From NCBI RefSeq assembly GCF_000376425.1, contig NZ_AQWL01000001.1, forward strand, positions 380,846 through 444,845: 64,000 bases of DNA, written 5' to 3'. A model generated the notes under the pieces. It did no database searches, was not told where the DNA came from, and was given only the letters and a program-made list of their open reading frames with translations. The position numbers and the translations under genes are program-made. Below are positions 53,684-62,173 of the stretch, one piece after another. Source of the stretch: Thiobacillus denitrificans DSM 12475. Lineage in GTDB: Bacteria > Pseudomonadota > Gammaproteobacteria > Burkholderiales > Thiobacillaceae. Every line of letters starts with the position of its first letter. Position 1 is the first letter of the stretch.

Positions 53684-54001
53684 GACACACGCTCCATCGT
53701 AGGCGGGCAACCTGCGTCGAAGACGGCACGCGGGAAACCTTGATGCTATCCGGCTTGGCATCCAGTGACGGCACACCGGCTGCAAGCCGCCGTGCCACGC
53801 CCAACCCACGTGCAGACTGACATTGCGGCCGGGTGGGTGCCGGCCCTTTTATCTTGCCCTCCGCCTTTTTCGATCGCTGGCGCGATCGTACTCGACGGTC
53901 AGGCTGCGATGGTCTGCATTGATGAAGCACCGCAGCCGCAGGCTGTGGGGCAAGCGACGTGCAGTGGGACTGATCAAAGATTGGCCTGCAGTGCTGCGCG
54001 T
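53684..54001. other. Intergenic stretch, candidate oriT region
   Basis: This 318-nt gap between traF and the relaxase gene has no credible gene. It contains an inverted repeat around CGGCTTG (53752-53758) with CAAGCCG about 30 nt further on, and a nearby TATCCGGCTTG that loosely resembles MOBP nick regions (ATCCTG). The place, just upstream of the relaxase, is right for oriT, but the nick site is not proven. Confidence 0.35.
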
Positions 54002-54526
54002 TCATGGCGTGCCCCACGTCCATAACGGCTGTGCGCTGCCGATCACGGCGGAGACAGCAACGGGACCGAAGTAGCGGCTGTCAAACGACGCCGGATTCGT
54101 CGCACTGAGCAGGAACAGCTCGCCATCATGAAGCCGCCGACAGTGCTGCCAGGCCGACAGTGGACGGCCACGGCCATCGACTCTGTGGACGCCAGCAACT
54201 GCCACGCCGTCGATGCGAACGATGTGTTGCTCGATGCACACCTGCTGCGGTGACATCGCGCCAATGCGCTTGAGCAGCGGGATGTGCTCAGGTAGGTAGC
54301 CACGCTGCGAAGCCAGCGTAGCGGCGTCTGCCGGAAGACGGGCGAGCACGATGCTGTCGACGTGTAGCGAGTAGGGCGGGACGATGCGGTACCAGCCAGG
54401 CGGTACGCTGTTGCTGGGGTTGTAGACGATGCGCGCAACAGGTGTATGAACCGACGGCCAGGCGAGCGCAGCGATGCCGAGGACGGTGAACAATACGACA
54501 CCCCAGCGATGGAGGTGGGTGTTCAT
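54002..54526 (-). CDS. traF: Conjugal transfer peptidase TraF (S26 family)
   Basis: A 174-residue membrane-bound serine peptidase. One N-terminal transmembrane helix (about 8-26), the serine motif N-S-V-P-P-G-W-Y (about 38-45) and the lysine segment L-L-K-R-I-G-A (about 84-90) give the Ser/Lys dyad of the signal-peptidase-like TraF family, which matures and cyclises TrbC pilin. It overlaps the DUF2840 gene by 4 nt. Confidence 0.9.
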   Translation of the reverse strand: MNTHLHRWGVVLFTVLGIAALAWPSVHTPVARIVYNPSNSVPPGWYRIVPPYSLHVDSIVLARLPADAATLASQRGYLPEHIPLLKRIGAMSPQQVCIEQHIVRIDGVAVAGVHRVDGRGRPLSAWQHCRRLHDGELFLLSATNPASFDSRYFGPVAVSAVIGSAQPLWTWGTP

Positions 54527-55056
54527 CGCAACACCTCGCCCGCGAGGTAAGCAGCATGCCGTTCGACAGAGTAGGGCGGCAATGGCATGCGCGCGGACAA
54601 CCGGTTGCCCAGCGTGCGCCAGTACGCGGGCGACACCGCTGCCGGATCGATGCCGAGCGCCTCGATGGCGTCGATCCGCGGCAAGAGCAACTGCACCTGA
54701 CGTTCACCCTCGGCGCACAGCAGCAGGCGCGCACCCGGCTGGATGCCCGCGATGCGCTGCACCGCATCGAGCGGCGTGCACGCCTGCAGCACCATGAGCT
54801 GCCAGCGTGTCGTGCCGTAGTCGTTGGACTCCCAGCGCACGCGGCAGAACACAGCCGCCGGTGTGAAGACCGCATAGCGCCGCCAGCGATTCAGCCGCAG
54901 TTCACGAACCGGATGACCGAAGCGCAGGTAGACGTTGATCCGGTGCTCGACGAACGCCAGTGATACACGCGTCAGCGGCGTGTCGTTCGTGACGCTGGAA
55001 AGCACAGGATGGGGTAGGGGTGGCGCATTGCTGACCGCCTGCAAGAGTGCGTTCAT
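54523..55056 (-). CDS. DUF2840 protein
   Basis: A 177-residue protein matching the DUF2840 family that accompanies traF and parA in Tn4371-type elements. Landmarks are V-Y-L-R-F-G-H-P, a W-R-R-Y-A-V-F core, and a C-terminal Y-W-R-T-L-G-N-R-L segment. No signal peptide or catalytic motif is seen. Overlaps at both ends show co-translation with the parA operon and traF. Function in transfer or maintenance is unknown. Confidence 0.85.
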   Translation of the reverse strand: MNALLQAVSNAPPLPHPVLSSVTNDTPLTRVSLAFVEHRINVYLRFGHPVRELRLNRWRRYAVFTPAAVFCRVRWESNDYGTTRWQLMVLQACTPLDAVQRIAGIQPGARLLLCAEGERQVQLLLPRIDAIEALGIDPAAVSPAYWRTLGNRLSARMPLPPYSVERHAAYLAGEVLR

Positions 55057-55298
55057 GGTTGCTTTTCCGGGAATTCATGTTCCAGCAGCGCACGCAGCAT
55101 CTCGGCGACCGTGAGGCCGCGTGTGAAGGCTTCGACCTTGATGCGGGCGCGTAGCGCCGGCGTCACGTCGATGGTCAGCCGGGCGGTGTAGAGATCGGTC
55201 TTGCCGATGTCTGCACCGTCGCCCTGGCGCACCCAGGCGTCCGCGTGCGGGTTGGCAGGCGGGCGTGCGCCAATCGCAACACGTTTACCGTTCTTCAT
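55053..55298 (-). CDS. Ribbon-helix-helix partition partner of ParA
   Basis: An 81-residue protein with a disordered N-terminus and a C-terminal RHH: strand T-A-R-L-T-I-D-V, helix T-P-A-L-R-A-R-I-K-V-E-A-F-T-R, turn G-L-T-V-A, and helix E-M-L-R-A-L-L-E-H. Small RHH proteins directly after parA often act as centromere-binding ParB analogues. It overlaps parA by 4 nt. Confidence 0.8.
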   Translation of the reverse strand: MKNGKRVAIGARPPANPHADAWVRQGDGADIGKTDLYTARLTIDVTPALRARIKVEAFTRGLTVAEMLRALLEHEFPEKQP

Positions 55299-55933
55299 CG
55301 CACCATCCTCAACACTTCATCGGTGAGCGCCGTGATCTCGCGTGCAGCCATGCTGTCCACGTCGAGTTCGAGCGCGAGCTGACCTCTGGCCACGCTGTCG
55401 GCAAACACGATGCGCTGCCGAACTTCCGAGAGCAGTGATGGCAGCGGTTGATCGGCGAGTGCGCTGCGCGCCTCGCGTCCGATTACCGTGGTGCTGACGC
55501 GCCGGTTGATGACGAAGGCCGCGCGCAGCGCTGGACGGAACACCTGCGCTTCGCGAATCAATGACACCATCTCGGCGCTGGCCCACACGTCGTAGGGGCT
55601 GGGCTGCACGGGAATCAACACGACGTCAGCCGCGAGCAGCGCGGAGCGCGCGAGGGCGGCAATTCTTGGCGGCCCATCAATCACGATGTGATCGCAGCGT
55701 CTGGCGAGTTCCGGCGCTTCCTGATGCAGGGTTTCCCTTGCCAGGCCGACAGCACCGAACAGCCTGGGCAAGCCGTTCTGGCTGCGCCGTTGCGTCCAGT
55801 CCAACGCTGAGCCCTGGGGATCGGCATCGACCAGGATCACCGAGCTGCCCTGGATCGCCAGCTCACCCGCAATGTGCGTGGCGAGGGTGGTCTTGCCGAC
55901 CCCGCCTTTCTGGTTGAGCAGCGCGATGATCAT
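55295..55933 (-). CDS. parA: ParA-family partition ATPase
   Basis: A 212-residue ParA/MinD ATPase. The deviant Walker A K-G-G-V-G-K-T-T follows immediately after M-I-I-A-L-L-N-Q; D-A-D-P-Q-G-S-A and V-I-D-G-P-P-R-I are the other nucleotide motifs. It lacks an N-terminal HTH. Start 55933 gives the canonical N-terminus; an upstream extension is unlikely. It probably keeps the excised, circular form of the element in dividing cells. Confidence 0.9.
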   Translation of the reverse strand: MIIALLNQKGGVGKTTLATHIAGELAIQGSSVILVDADPQGSALDWTQRRSQNGLPRLFGAVGLARETLHQEAPELARRCDHIVIDGPPRIAALARSALLAADVVLIPVQPSPYDVWASAEMVSLIREAQVFRPALRAAFVINRRVSTTVIGREARSALADQPLPSLLSEVRQRIVFADSVARGQLALELDVDSMAAREITALTDEVLRMVR

Positions 55934-56069
55934 GATGCGCTGCCTGCTGCCTGCCGGTTTATCCACAGCGTGCAGGCTCTTCTTATTGTTAGTTTTATAG
56001 ATTTTAAGTTAGATTCTAAGTTAAGGGGCGCCGAGATCCGCATGGATAAAGGCTTTGCGACCCGTCCGT

Positions 56070-56132
56070 ACTCCTGATAGCACGATAGTGCCACTCCTGA
56101 TAGCACGAGGATTCCTACTCCTGATAGCACGA
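56070..56132. repeat. Three 16-bp iterons between parA and repA (origin candidate)
   Basis: The exact 16-mer ACTCCTGATAGCACGA occurs at 56070-56085, 56093-56108 and 56117-56132, with 23- and 24-nt periods (about two helical turns). A/T-rich DNA lies next to it at 55975-56030. The site starts 7 nt past the repA stop. Repeats next to a rep gene fit RepA binding at a plasmid-type origin; a ParA/RHH partition site is the alternative. Confidence 0.8.
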
Positions 56133-56138
56133 GTGGAT

Positions 56139-57020
56139 TTACATCTTTTCCACAGGCACCATACCGGCACCAAAGCTGCCGCCGGGACGCAGTGGTGCCG
56201 TGGACGGCACGGCGTGGAAGCTCAACACTTCCGGCCCGTGTCTTGGTCGCAGGATGGCGAGTGTGTAACCCGGCAAGGGCTGACGCGCCACGATGCAGCG
56301 CAGGTCGTAGGCGAAGTCGGTGAAGCGCGCCAGGCTGCCGGACTTGCGGTGCAGTTGCGGGAAGTCGAAGCGCCAGCCGTCGCGCTGCCAGCCACCGTGT
56401 TTGCGCACCAGGCGGTACAGCCAGCGCTCGATGCCGCCGGTCAGGCGGAAGTAGTTGGCGTCGATGGTCAGCACCAGACTCTCGTCGAACACACCGGCAT
56501 AGAACCAGTCCGGCAGGATCAGCTCGATGCCCTGTGGTCGGCCCTGGCCGTCCGCGCGCTCCTTCCACTCGTTGATCCACGAGAAACGGTGCAGGCGCCG
56601 CGCATTGGACTGGCGTATGGATGTGGCTACGCTGGTGGACTGCAAGCGGTCCAGCGCCGCCTTGAGGCGCTGGTAGTCGCGCAGCGACGTGCCACGGCCG
56701 ATAAAGCGCAGGATCTCGTAGGGGGTGGCCGCCATCAGCCGCGACGAGCGGATGCCCGCATCGCGTGCCTCGACGATCTGGCTCGCTGCCCAGATCAGGA
56801 TGTCGGCATCCCAGATGGTCGCCAGGCCATGCTCGGCCGTGCCTTCGACCCGCACTGTCACGCTCCTGCTGCAAAAATCGATCGGCACTGTGCGCTTGCT
56901 CTTGGCCAGCGAGAAGAACGGGAACGCCATCAGGTCTTGCGCATCGCGCGCTGGCAGTTCGCCCGAGAAGGCATGGAACAGTTCGAGCTGCTCGCGCTGC
57001 GGGTCGTGCCCGATGACCAT
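56139..57020 (-). CDS. repA: Replication initiator protein RepA
   Basis: A 293-residue initiator of the plasmid/ICE RepA type: A-F-P-F-F-S-L-A-K-S-K-R near residue 33, T-I-W-D-A-D-I-L-I-W-A-A-S-Q at about 65-80, Y-E-I-L-R-F-I-G-R-G and L-T-G-G-I-E-R-W-L-Y-R-L-V-R-K-H, all in winged-helix initiator regions. Iterons follow directly. It suggests that the element can replicate as a circle after excision. The AlpA-like gene lies 22 nt upstream. Confidence 0.87.
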   Translation of the reverse strand: MVIGHDPQREQLELFHAFSGELPARDAQDLMAFPFFSLAKSKRTVPIDFCSRSVTVRVEGTAEHGLATIWDADILIWAASQIVEARDAGIRSSRLMAATPYEILRFIGRGTSLRDYQRLKAALDRLQSTSVATSIRQSNARRLHRFSWINEWKERADGQGRPQGIELILPDWFYAGVFDESLVLTIDANYFRLTGGIERWLYRLVRKHGGWQRDGWRFDFPQLHRKSGSLARFTDFAYDLRCIVARQPLPGYTLAILRPRHGPEVLSFHAVPSTAPLRPGGSFGAGMVPVEKM

Positions 57021-57042
57021 TGAATGCAGTGTCCATCGCCGA

Positions 57043-57345
57043 TCAGCGCACGCCGGGACGGCGCGCGCTGTACTCGGGGTCGGACGTCATCTCAAAGCTG
57101 CGTGCGTCGGCCCACGCTTCGAGGTCGACGATGGCGTACATCACGCGCCGCCCGAATTTGCGAAAGCGCGGCCCGCCGCCGATGACGCGCTGTTTCTCCA
57201 GCGTGCGCGGCGACAGCCGCAGGAACGCGGCGGCTTCGTTGTTAGTCAGGTAGCGCGCAGACTGCGTGGTCTGGGCAGGCTGCTGGGTGGCAGCGGGTAC
57301 GGGGTACTGCCGTAACGGTGCGGGTCGCATGGCATGGGCCTCCAT
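57043..57345 (-). CDS. AlpA/MerR-type helix-turn-helix regulator
   Basis: A 100-residue protein with a low-complexity N-terminus and a HTH_17 domain: Y-L-T-N-N-E-A-A-A-F-L-R-L-S-P-R-T-L-E-K, then a wing with P-R-F-R-K-F-G-R-R-V-M-Y. It sits just upstream of repA and probably controls repA/parA or excision. It differs in sequence from the AlpA gene at 27953. Confidence 0.83.
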   Translation of the reverse strand: MEAHAMRPAPLRQYPVPAATQQPAQTTQSARYLTNNEAAAFLRLSPRTLEKQRVIGGGPRFRKFGRRVMYAIVDLEAWADARSFEMTSDPEYSARRPGVR

Positions 57346-57437
57346 CGGTCAAGATCGCCGACGAAGCAATCGCCGCCGGATGGGAGCAGTCTCGGGAAAG
57401 CCAGGCGTGCTGTGCAGGGACGTTTTGCGTTGCCGTT

Positions 57438-58211
57438 CTAACGTCCCTGTGTGGTGCTGCCGGGTTGCAGCAGGTGACGGTAGCCGCCAGCCATGAGCGT
57501 CTGCCCGCGTCGGATGAGGCGGCGAACCTGGGCGCGCAGATCGCTGTCGTCATACCAGCGCTCGGCGACGGCGGTGATGCCGAATAACACTTCGGCCACG
57601 CCGCGCTGCGACGCGCCGGCCAGCTTGCCGTCGAGCGCCTGCAGCGTGCGCATGTGGAGCATGGACGTGCGGCCAGGTCGGTCCAAGGCGATCGCGCTGC
57701 GGTGCGCGCTGGCGGCGTCGAGCATCGCCAGATCGGCTTCGATTGCGCGCCAGCGCTCGCGAAGCTGGTAGCCGGCACGGACGGCATAGGCGTAAGCCAT
57801 GCCGTCTTCCAGTGCGGGCGATATCGCCATGCGCAGCTTGCGGTCGACGAGATGGGCGGTCAGCACCAGGCGCTTGCCGTCGTGCATCAGCTGCTTGCGG
57901 CCGGGGATGCGCCAGAGCTGGAACAACAGCGCATCATCAGTGGGGTCGGAATCAGGATAGAGATGGACGACCGAGGCGGGGTCAGGGAACCAGTCGGGGT
58001 GCGCGTCGCGTGCATCGCGCGCAGGGTCTTCCAGCAGGCGCAAGCCCCAGCGCTGCGCTTCGTGTTGCGGACGGTGCTGGTGGTGTTGCCAGGCGAGCCG
58101 GTATTCCGGGTTGCGCCGCAGGTATTCCCATGCAAGCGCGGGGCCGTCCAGATGCAGTACGTACAGGTAGGCCGCGCTGGCATGCCAGTGAGCGGTGCTT
58201 GAATCTGTTAT
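57438..58211 (-). CDS. DUF2285 protein with non-standard start
   Basis: A 257-residue protein: an N-terminal DUF6499-like segment (H-W-H-A-S-A-A-Y-L-Y-V-L-H-L-D-G) and a C-terminal DUF2285 domain, found next to AlpA and repA in these elements; probably a regulator. A strong GAGGAGG ribosome binding site lies 7 nt before an ATA codon (58211-58209), exactly where family members start. The in-frame ATG at 58277 puts that site inside the gene, so ATA may be the true start or a decayed ATG. The 299 nt upstream to DUF2958 hold no gene. Confidence 0.75.
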   Translation of the reverse strand: MTDSSTAHWHASAAYLYVLHLDGPALAWEYLRRNPEYRLAWQHHQHRPQHEAQRWGLRLLEDPARDARDAHPDWFPDPASVVHLYPDSDPTDDALLFQLWRIPGRKQLMHDGKRLVLTAHLVDRKLRMAISPALEDGMAYAYAVRAGYQLRERWRAIEADLAMLDAASAHRSAIALDRPGRTSMLHMRTLQALDGKLAGASQRGVAEVLFGITAVAERWYDDSDLRAQVRRLIRRGQTLMAGGYRHLLQPGSTTQGR

Positions 58212-58510
58212 GGCGATACCTCCTCTCGGATAGAAGGAAGTTAATCGCCACGGGGGACACGGCCGAAGCCCCATCATCGACCTGCGTCGGCAAAGCTATT
58301 GCCACGGCTGTGGACAAGCCTGGCACTCTGCAGCAGTCAATAAGGTGGCCTAACAATAGGCCGTGCATTCGTATTATTTTCGACAGCGTAGCACAGCTGT
58401 TTTAAAGATTAGTGTCAGTACAAGAATGTCTGGATCCAGAGCCAGGAAGACGTCATGCGAACCGTTGCGGCATCGCATGGAGTGGCCCGCCAGCGGCGAG
58501 TCAGGGATCA

Positions 58511-58858
58511 TCAATCGTTGATCGATCCGTCAGCCTGAGCCAGCCGGGCGTACTCGGACAGTCGCCGCTTGGGCGTGAAATGCAGATCACGTGCGACGGC
58601 CAGGTTCCGCGGCCCGCGTATGCCTTCCAGGACGGACAAGCGCACATGGCCGAGTTGCGGCATGCCCATGCCGAGGTCGAGCAGGCCGAAGGCGGTGTCG
58701 CCATCAGCGGGATCGAGTTCGGTCAACAGCCAGGTCGCGTGCGCGTCCAGAGTGAACAGCTTGACGACCGGCAACGGGTCGCGCTGCTCGCCGCACGCGG
58801 CGGCGGCACCGTTATCCAGCAGTTGGACGCGCTGAGCGTCGGTGATGAGGGGTTTCAT
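58511..58858 (-). CDS. DUF2958 protein, copy 1
   Basis: A 115-residue DUF2958 protein: V-V-K-L-F-T-L-D-A-H-A-T-W-L-L-T-E-L-D-P, then F-G-L-L-D-L-G-M-G and R-D-L-H-F. The family is common on conjugative elements and lacks a proven function. A second copy lies at 59492-59836; both keep the acidic T-W-L-L-T-E core but differ elsewhere. ATG 58858 matches the family N-terminus. Confidence 0.82.
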   Translation of the reverse strand: MKPLITDAQRVQLLDNGAAAACGEQRDPLPVVKLFTLDAHATWLLTELDPADGDTAFGLLDLGMGMPQLGHVRLSVLEGIRGPRNLAVARDLHFTPKRRLSEYARLAQADGSIND

Positions 58859-59161
58859 GGTCGCTGCCCGGTAACGGACACGATCACCGCCGCGTCGTTT
58901 TTGCGCAAACGTGCTGATGCGCCAAAGCGAGATGGTGCAAGTGTACTTTTGCGCCAAATCGCCAAAGCGGATTCCACCGAATCCGTTGAAGCACGAATCG
59001 ACGAATGCGTAAGTACGGAAGCCATGATTTCAGTAAAAGCGGTTTTCAGCATAGACACGCCCGGCTCAAGTTTAAGCAGGGAGTACTATAAATGAACACT
59101 ATAGATTGTAGTCCTATAGGGCGCTATCGGATGTCATCGTCGTTTTACACGAAACGACCTG
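58859..59161. promoter_or_regulatory. Divergent control region of the XRE regulator
   Basis: A 303-nt gap between divergent genes. Near 59085-59119 the motif ACTATA/CTATAG occurs three times (59085, 59098, 59114), an apparent operator just before the XRE gene. At about 58915-58965 TGCGCCAAA occurs twice. I see no gene. Confidence 0.4.
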
Positions 59162-59449
59162 ATGTCACCGAAGAATACATTCCCTGCGGCGCTCAAGACA
59201 GTCAGAAAAGCCCGTGGCCTCAGCCAGGAAGCTTTCTCGGACGTGTCGAGCCGCACCTACATGAGTTCGCTCGAACGTGGACTGAAAAGTCCGACCCTGA
59301 GCAAGGTTGCCGAGCTGTGCGAGGTCATGGGCGTGCATCCGCTCACGCTGCTGACGCTGGCCTATGGCGGCGACAGCAAGGGTGTGAGCGAAGTCATCGA
59401 GCGCGTGCGGCGCGAGCTGGCCGCTATCCAGGCCCGGAAGGGAAAATAG
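59162..59449 (+). CDS. XRE-family transcriptional regulator
   Basis: A 95-residue protein with a Cro/C1-type helix-turn-helix: A-L-K-T-V-R-K-A-R-G-L-S-Q-E-A-F-S, then S-R-T-Y-M-S-S-L-E-R-G-L-K-S-P-T-L-S-K-V-A-E-L-C. The C-terminal helix is charged. It is the only plus-strand gene between two DUF2958 genes and probably represses element functions, perhaps binding the CTATAG repeats upstream. Confidence 0.85.
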   Translation: MSPKNTFPAALKTVRKARGLSQEAFSDVSSRTYMSSLERGLKSPTLSKVAELCEVMGVHPLTLLTLAYGGDSKGVSEVIERVRRELAAIQARKGK

Positions 59450-59491
59450 GCGGGGGAAGGGCGCTGCCCAGCGGCAGTGCCCGCATGACGG

Positions 59492-59836
59492 CTACGTCAT
59501 GATGCGTCCCGCCAGCCGCGCTTCGCGCGCATAGGCACTGATCGCCTTCGTCGCAATGAAGTGCAGGTCCCGCTCGACTGGAAGGCCAAATCGGCCACGC
59601 ACCGATTGCAGCTCGGCCAGGCTCACATAGCCCAGTTCCGGGAAGCCCTGTCCCAAGTCGCACAGCCCGAATGCATGGTCGTGGTCATGCGGATCGATCT
59701 CGGTGAGCAGCCAGGTCGCATCCGCGTCAGGCATGAACAACTTGACTACGGGTGGTGGGTCGAAGTCGTCGTTGTCGAGGGACTGCCGGCCGTTGACCAG
59801 CAACTGCGCGCGCAGTGTTTCGGTGATGAGGTTCAT
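59492..59836 (-). CDS. DUF2958 protein, copy 2
   Basis: A 114-residue paralogue of the protein at 58511-58858, sharing V-V-K-L-F-x-x-D-A-x-A-T-W-L-L-T-E, F-G-L-x-D-L-G-x-G-x-P-E/Q-L-G and R-D-L-H-F. It starts M-N-L-I-T-E-T-L-R-A-Q-L-L-V-N-G. Convergent with the XRE gene (42-nt gap). Function is unknown. Confidence 0.8.
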   Translation of the reverse strand: MNLITETLRAQLLVNGRQSLDNDDFDPPPVVKLFMPDADATWLLTEIDPHDHDHAFGLCDLGQGFPELGYVSLAELQSVRGRFGLPVERDLHFIATKAISAYAREARLAGRIMT

Positions 59837-60352
59837 GATCGCAACTCCTTGAATGGACGCCCCCGATTGGAGCGCTGCGATCCGGGCGCACGCGCAAAGC
59901 GCGGCTGTCACACCCCCAACTCGGTTGGTGCGGGCAGGAGGTTGACGGGCGTGCGGCGTGCGCCAAGCTGCGCTGCCTATCCAGTCGGTGATGCGGCCAT
60001 GCCTTGCAGGAGTGGTGTCGTCATGAGGTGCCGGAACGCTGCAGTAAGTAAACAGCGGCTTATGCACTAGGGCAGATACGATGGCACGTGACGTCTTGCA
60101 GACCAAGCAGGTTCAGCCTGTTCGGAGAATTATGATGTGTGCCAAGCACAGCGCGGCGGGGATGTTCAACGTTATAGACCCGTTTCTGCCGTTGGTGTCA
60201 GCGAACCCAATGACTGTTCTGTGACTTCGAGCAGACGGATACTTGATCGATTGAGGGACGGTTGTTCGGCCAAAGAAGACGGCCATCGTTCTTTAAAGCA
60301 GTCATTTCCGAAATGAGTTGACCTGCTGCGCCCAAGTCGTAGGCTCGTGGTC
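59837..60352. other. Intergenic stretch at the start of cargo 2
   Basis: About 516 nt with no gene I can support. GC falls toward the right end, where cargo of different composition starts. No repeat, tRNA or attachment site is apparent. Confidence 0.4.
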
Positions 60353-61912
60353 ATGAAGCCTTCCCATCCGACTTATGAAGAGACCGCTAAGAAAGTACGC
60401 AACCAACTGCGTCCTTACAACGCGACATCGGTAGTGCAACGCGCGCTGACACTGATAAACAGCGTCCGTAATGCCGACATCTTTGACCAGCTTCAAACAT
60501 GGCCTTGGATCACTCTCCTGCTCGTGAAGCTTGTGCTTGAAGACAAGATGATCTCATTTAACACCGGTGAGAATTGCCCGCAGAACGTATTTGATCGTTG
60601 TCGGCAGGAGTTATGGGATGCGCAAGCTGGCCGTGATCGCTTCGGGCCAGGGGGGGGCGATAACATGGGCAACGTATATCTGATGCTTCGCTCCCTGCTA
60701 CAAGCACAACTGCCTTTTCAGAAGAACATCTCTTGGGACTTCCTCCGCTGGCCAGCATTGATCGCAAGGCTTGCTCCTGACCATCCGACGCGAGTGCAGT
60801 TTGTAGATCGACTGGGCATGGCCCCTGAAGACTTCGCCTGCCTTTGTTTTACAGCGTATTATCCGGCGCTCAATAACGAAACCATCTTCAAGCTCGATTT
60901 CTTTGAGCCGCTACGGCCGCACTTCGGCGCCGCCCTAGATCGCTTTCTGGATGAGTTCTCGCGTGATCTGGCTGGTCTTCGAACTGAGTTAAGGCGCCAA
61001 CTCGGAGCCCGCATTGCAGCGAATGAGGTAGCTCGATCAAGGAAGGAGTTATCTGAGTTTCCTTGGCTCTCGAATTATCCATTGCTGAAGATTTCGGATC
61101 GACGCCTCCTTGTTTGGCATCCCATTGTGTTCGCCAGAGGCTTGGAATCTGCTGTCCACAAACGACTCTCAGAACGAAGGGAAGACTACGCCAAGCACTT
61201 TAGCAAAGTCTTTGAGGATTACGTGCTTGAGTTGCTTGCTGAAGCAGAGCTTTGCTACTTAGACGAGAAGACTTACAAAGATGGGGTTGGGGCGGATAAC
61301 CATGCGGTTGAGGCGATCATCACCAGTGTGGATGCGAATGTATTCATCGAATCGAAGATGACAGCATATTCTGACAATCTGATCCTGAGCGACCGGGGAC
61401 CCATGGTCTGGCAGAACTTGAAAAGGGTCCGTGAGGCGATGAATCAGGGCTGGATGGTCAGCTCTAGGTTACGCGGCGGCGACACACCGACCTGGAACTG
61501 TACAAGCGCAATTGAAGACTTTCTCGTCATCGTTACCAGTCAGCAAATGAGTTGCGCCACAGGTGAACACTTCCGTCGAATGTTTAAGCATGACATCTTT
61601 GAACCAACCCAGAGTGCGCTAGGGAAGGTGAGAACGCCTACAACTGAACAGTTAGAAAGACTGCCGTTGAAGAACATTGTGATCACGTCTATCGAAGAAT
61701 TCGAGCACCTGATGGGTTGCGTCCTCAAGGGGGAGATCGATTTGGTAGCCTTTTTACGCGAGGTGGCGGCAGCACACTCTGATCCAAAGACATCGGTGTT
61801 TTTTATTGACCAGTTACTCGGCCCGAAAACTAAAGAATGGCGCATCACCGAGGCCATTGATCAGGCCAGGCTCCGGGCGGAAGCTACATTGATGAAGGTT
61901 TTGTCGTTATAA
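60353..61912 (+). CDS. Candidate PD-(D/E)xK nuclease-like protein, unknown family
   Basis: A 519-residue protein with no signal peptide. The N-terminal half is helical and unrecognised. In the C-terminal half, V-F-E-D-Y-V-L-E-L-L-A-E-A is followed by H-A-V-E-A-I-I (E320), D327 and F-I-E-S-K-M (E333, K335). That strand-turn-strand with E/D and E-x-K is the signature of PD-(D/E)xK nucleases. Later motifs are ordinary helices. ATG 60353 was chosen over GTG 60347. Lower GC and position beside Abi_C suggest defence, but this is inference. Confidence 0.55.
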   Translation: MKPSHPTYEETAKKVRNQLRPYNATSVVQRALTLINSVRNADIFDQLQTWPWITLLLVKLVLEDKMISFNTGENCPQNVFDRCRQELWDAQAGRDRFGPGGGDNMGNVYLMLRSLLQAQLPFQKNISWDFLRWPALIARLAPDHPTRVQFVDRLGMAPEDFACLCFTAYYPALNNETIFKLDFFEPLRPHFGAALDRFLDEFSRDLAGLRTELRRQLGARIAANEVARSRKELSEFPWLSNYPLLKISDRRLLVWHPIVFARGLESAVHKRLSERREDYAKHFSKVFEDYVLELLAEAELCYLDEKTYKDGVGADNHAVEAIITSVDANVFIESKMTAYSDNLILSDRGPMVWQNLKRVREAMNQGWMVSSRLRGGDTPTWNCTSAIEDFLVIVTSQQMSCATGEHFRRMFKHDIFEPTQSALGKVRTPTTEQLERLPLKNIVITSIEEFEHLMGCVLKGEIDLVAFLREVAAAHSDPKTSVFFIDQLLGPKTKEWRITEAIDQARLRAEATLMKVLSL

Positions 61913-62173
61913 GCTGTAATGTCATATACAGAGCACTGCGGGCACAGCCCCCATTCTGACTGCCATGCCTCTAGTCCTGTTTGCTACAAATGACCTTTGC
62001 TTTGAACAAGTACGCGACCGGCAAAAATGTCGAAAAACCTTAGATCACTGCCGACTTTGACAAAAATTGCACAGGCAGAGTTTGAGACTGTGGATATCCT
62101 CACCAAGACGGCCAGGTCCTCAAACTGATTGGAAATTCGTAAGATTTCTCTGGGATGTTTTAAGGATCTGTTG

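Noticed and set aside
56070..56132. The three repeats as a small CRISPR array.
   Set aside because: Repeats are 16 bp with 7-8 bp spacers and no cas genes; iterons next to repA explain them.
55930..57036. A long minus-strand frame covering repA and the iterons.
   Set aside because: It is out of frame with RepA and its C-terminal repeated L-S-G-V simply reads the iterons.
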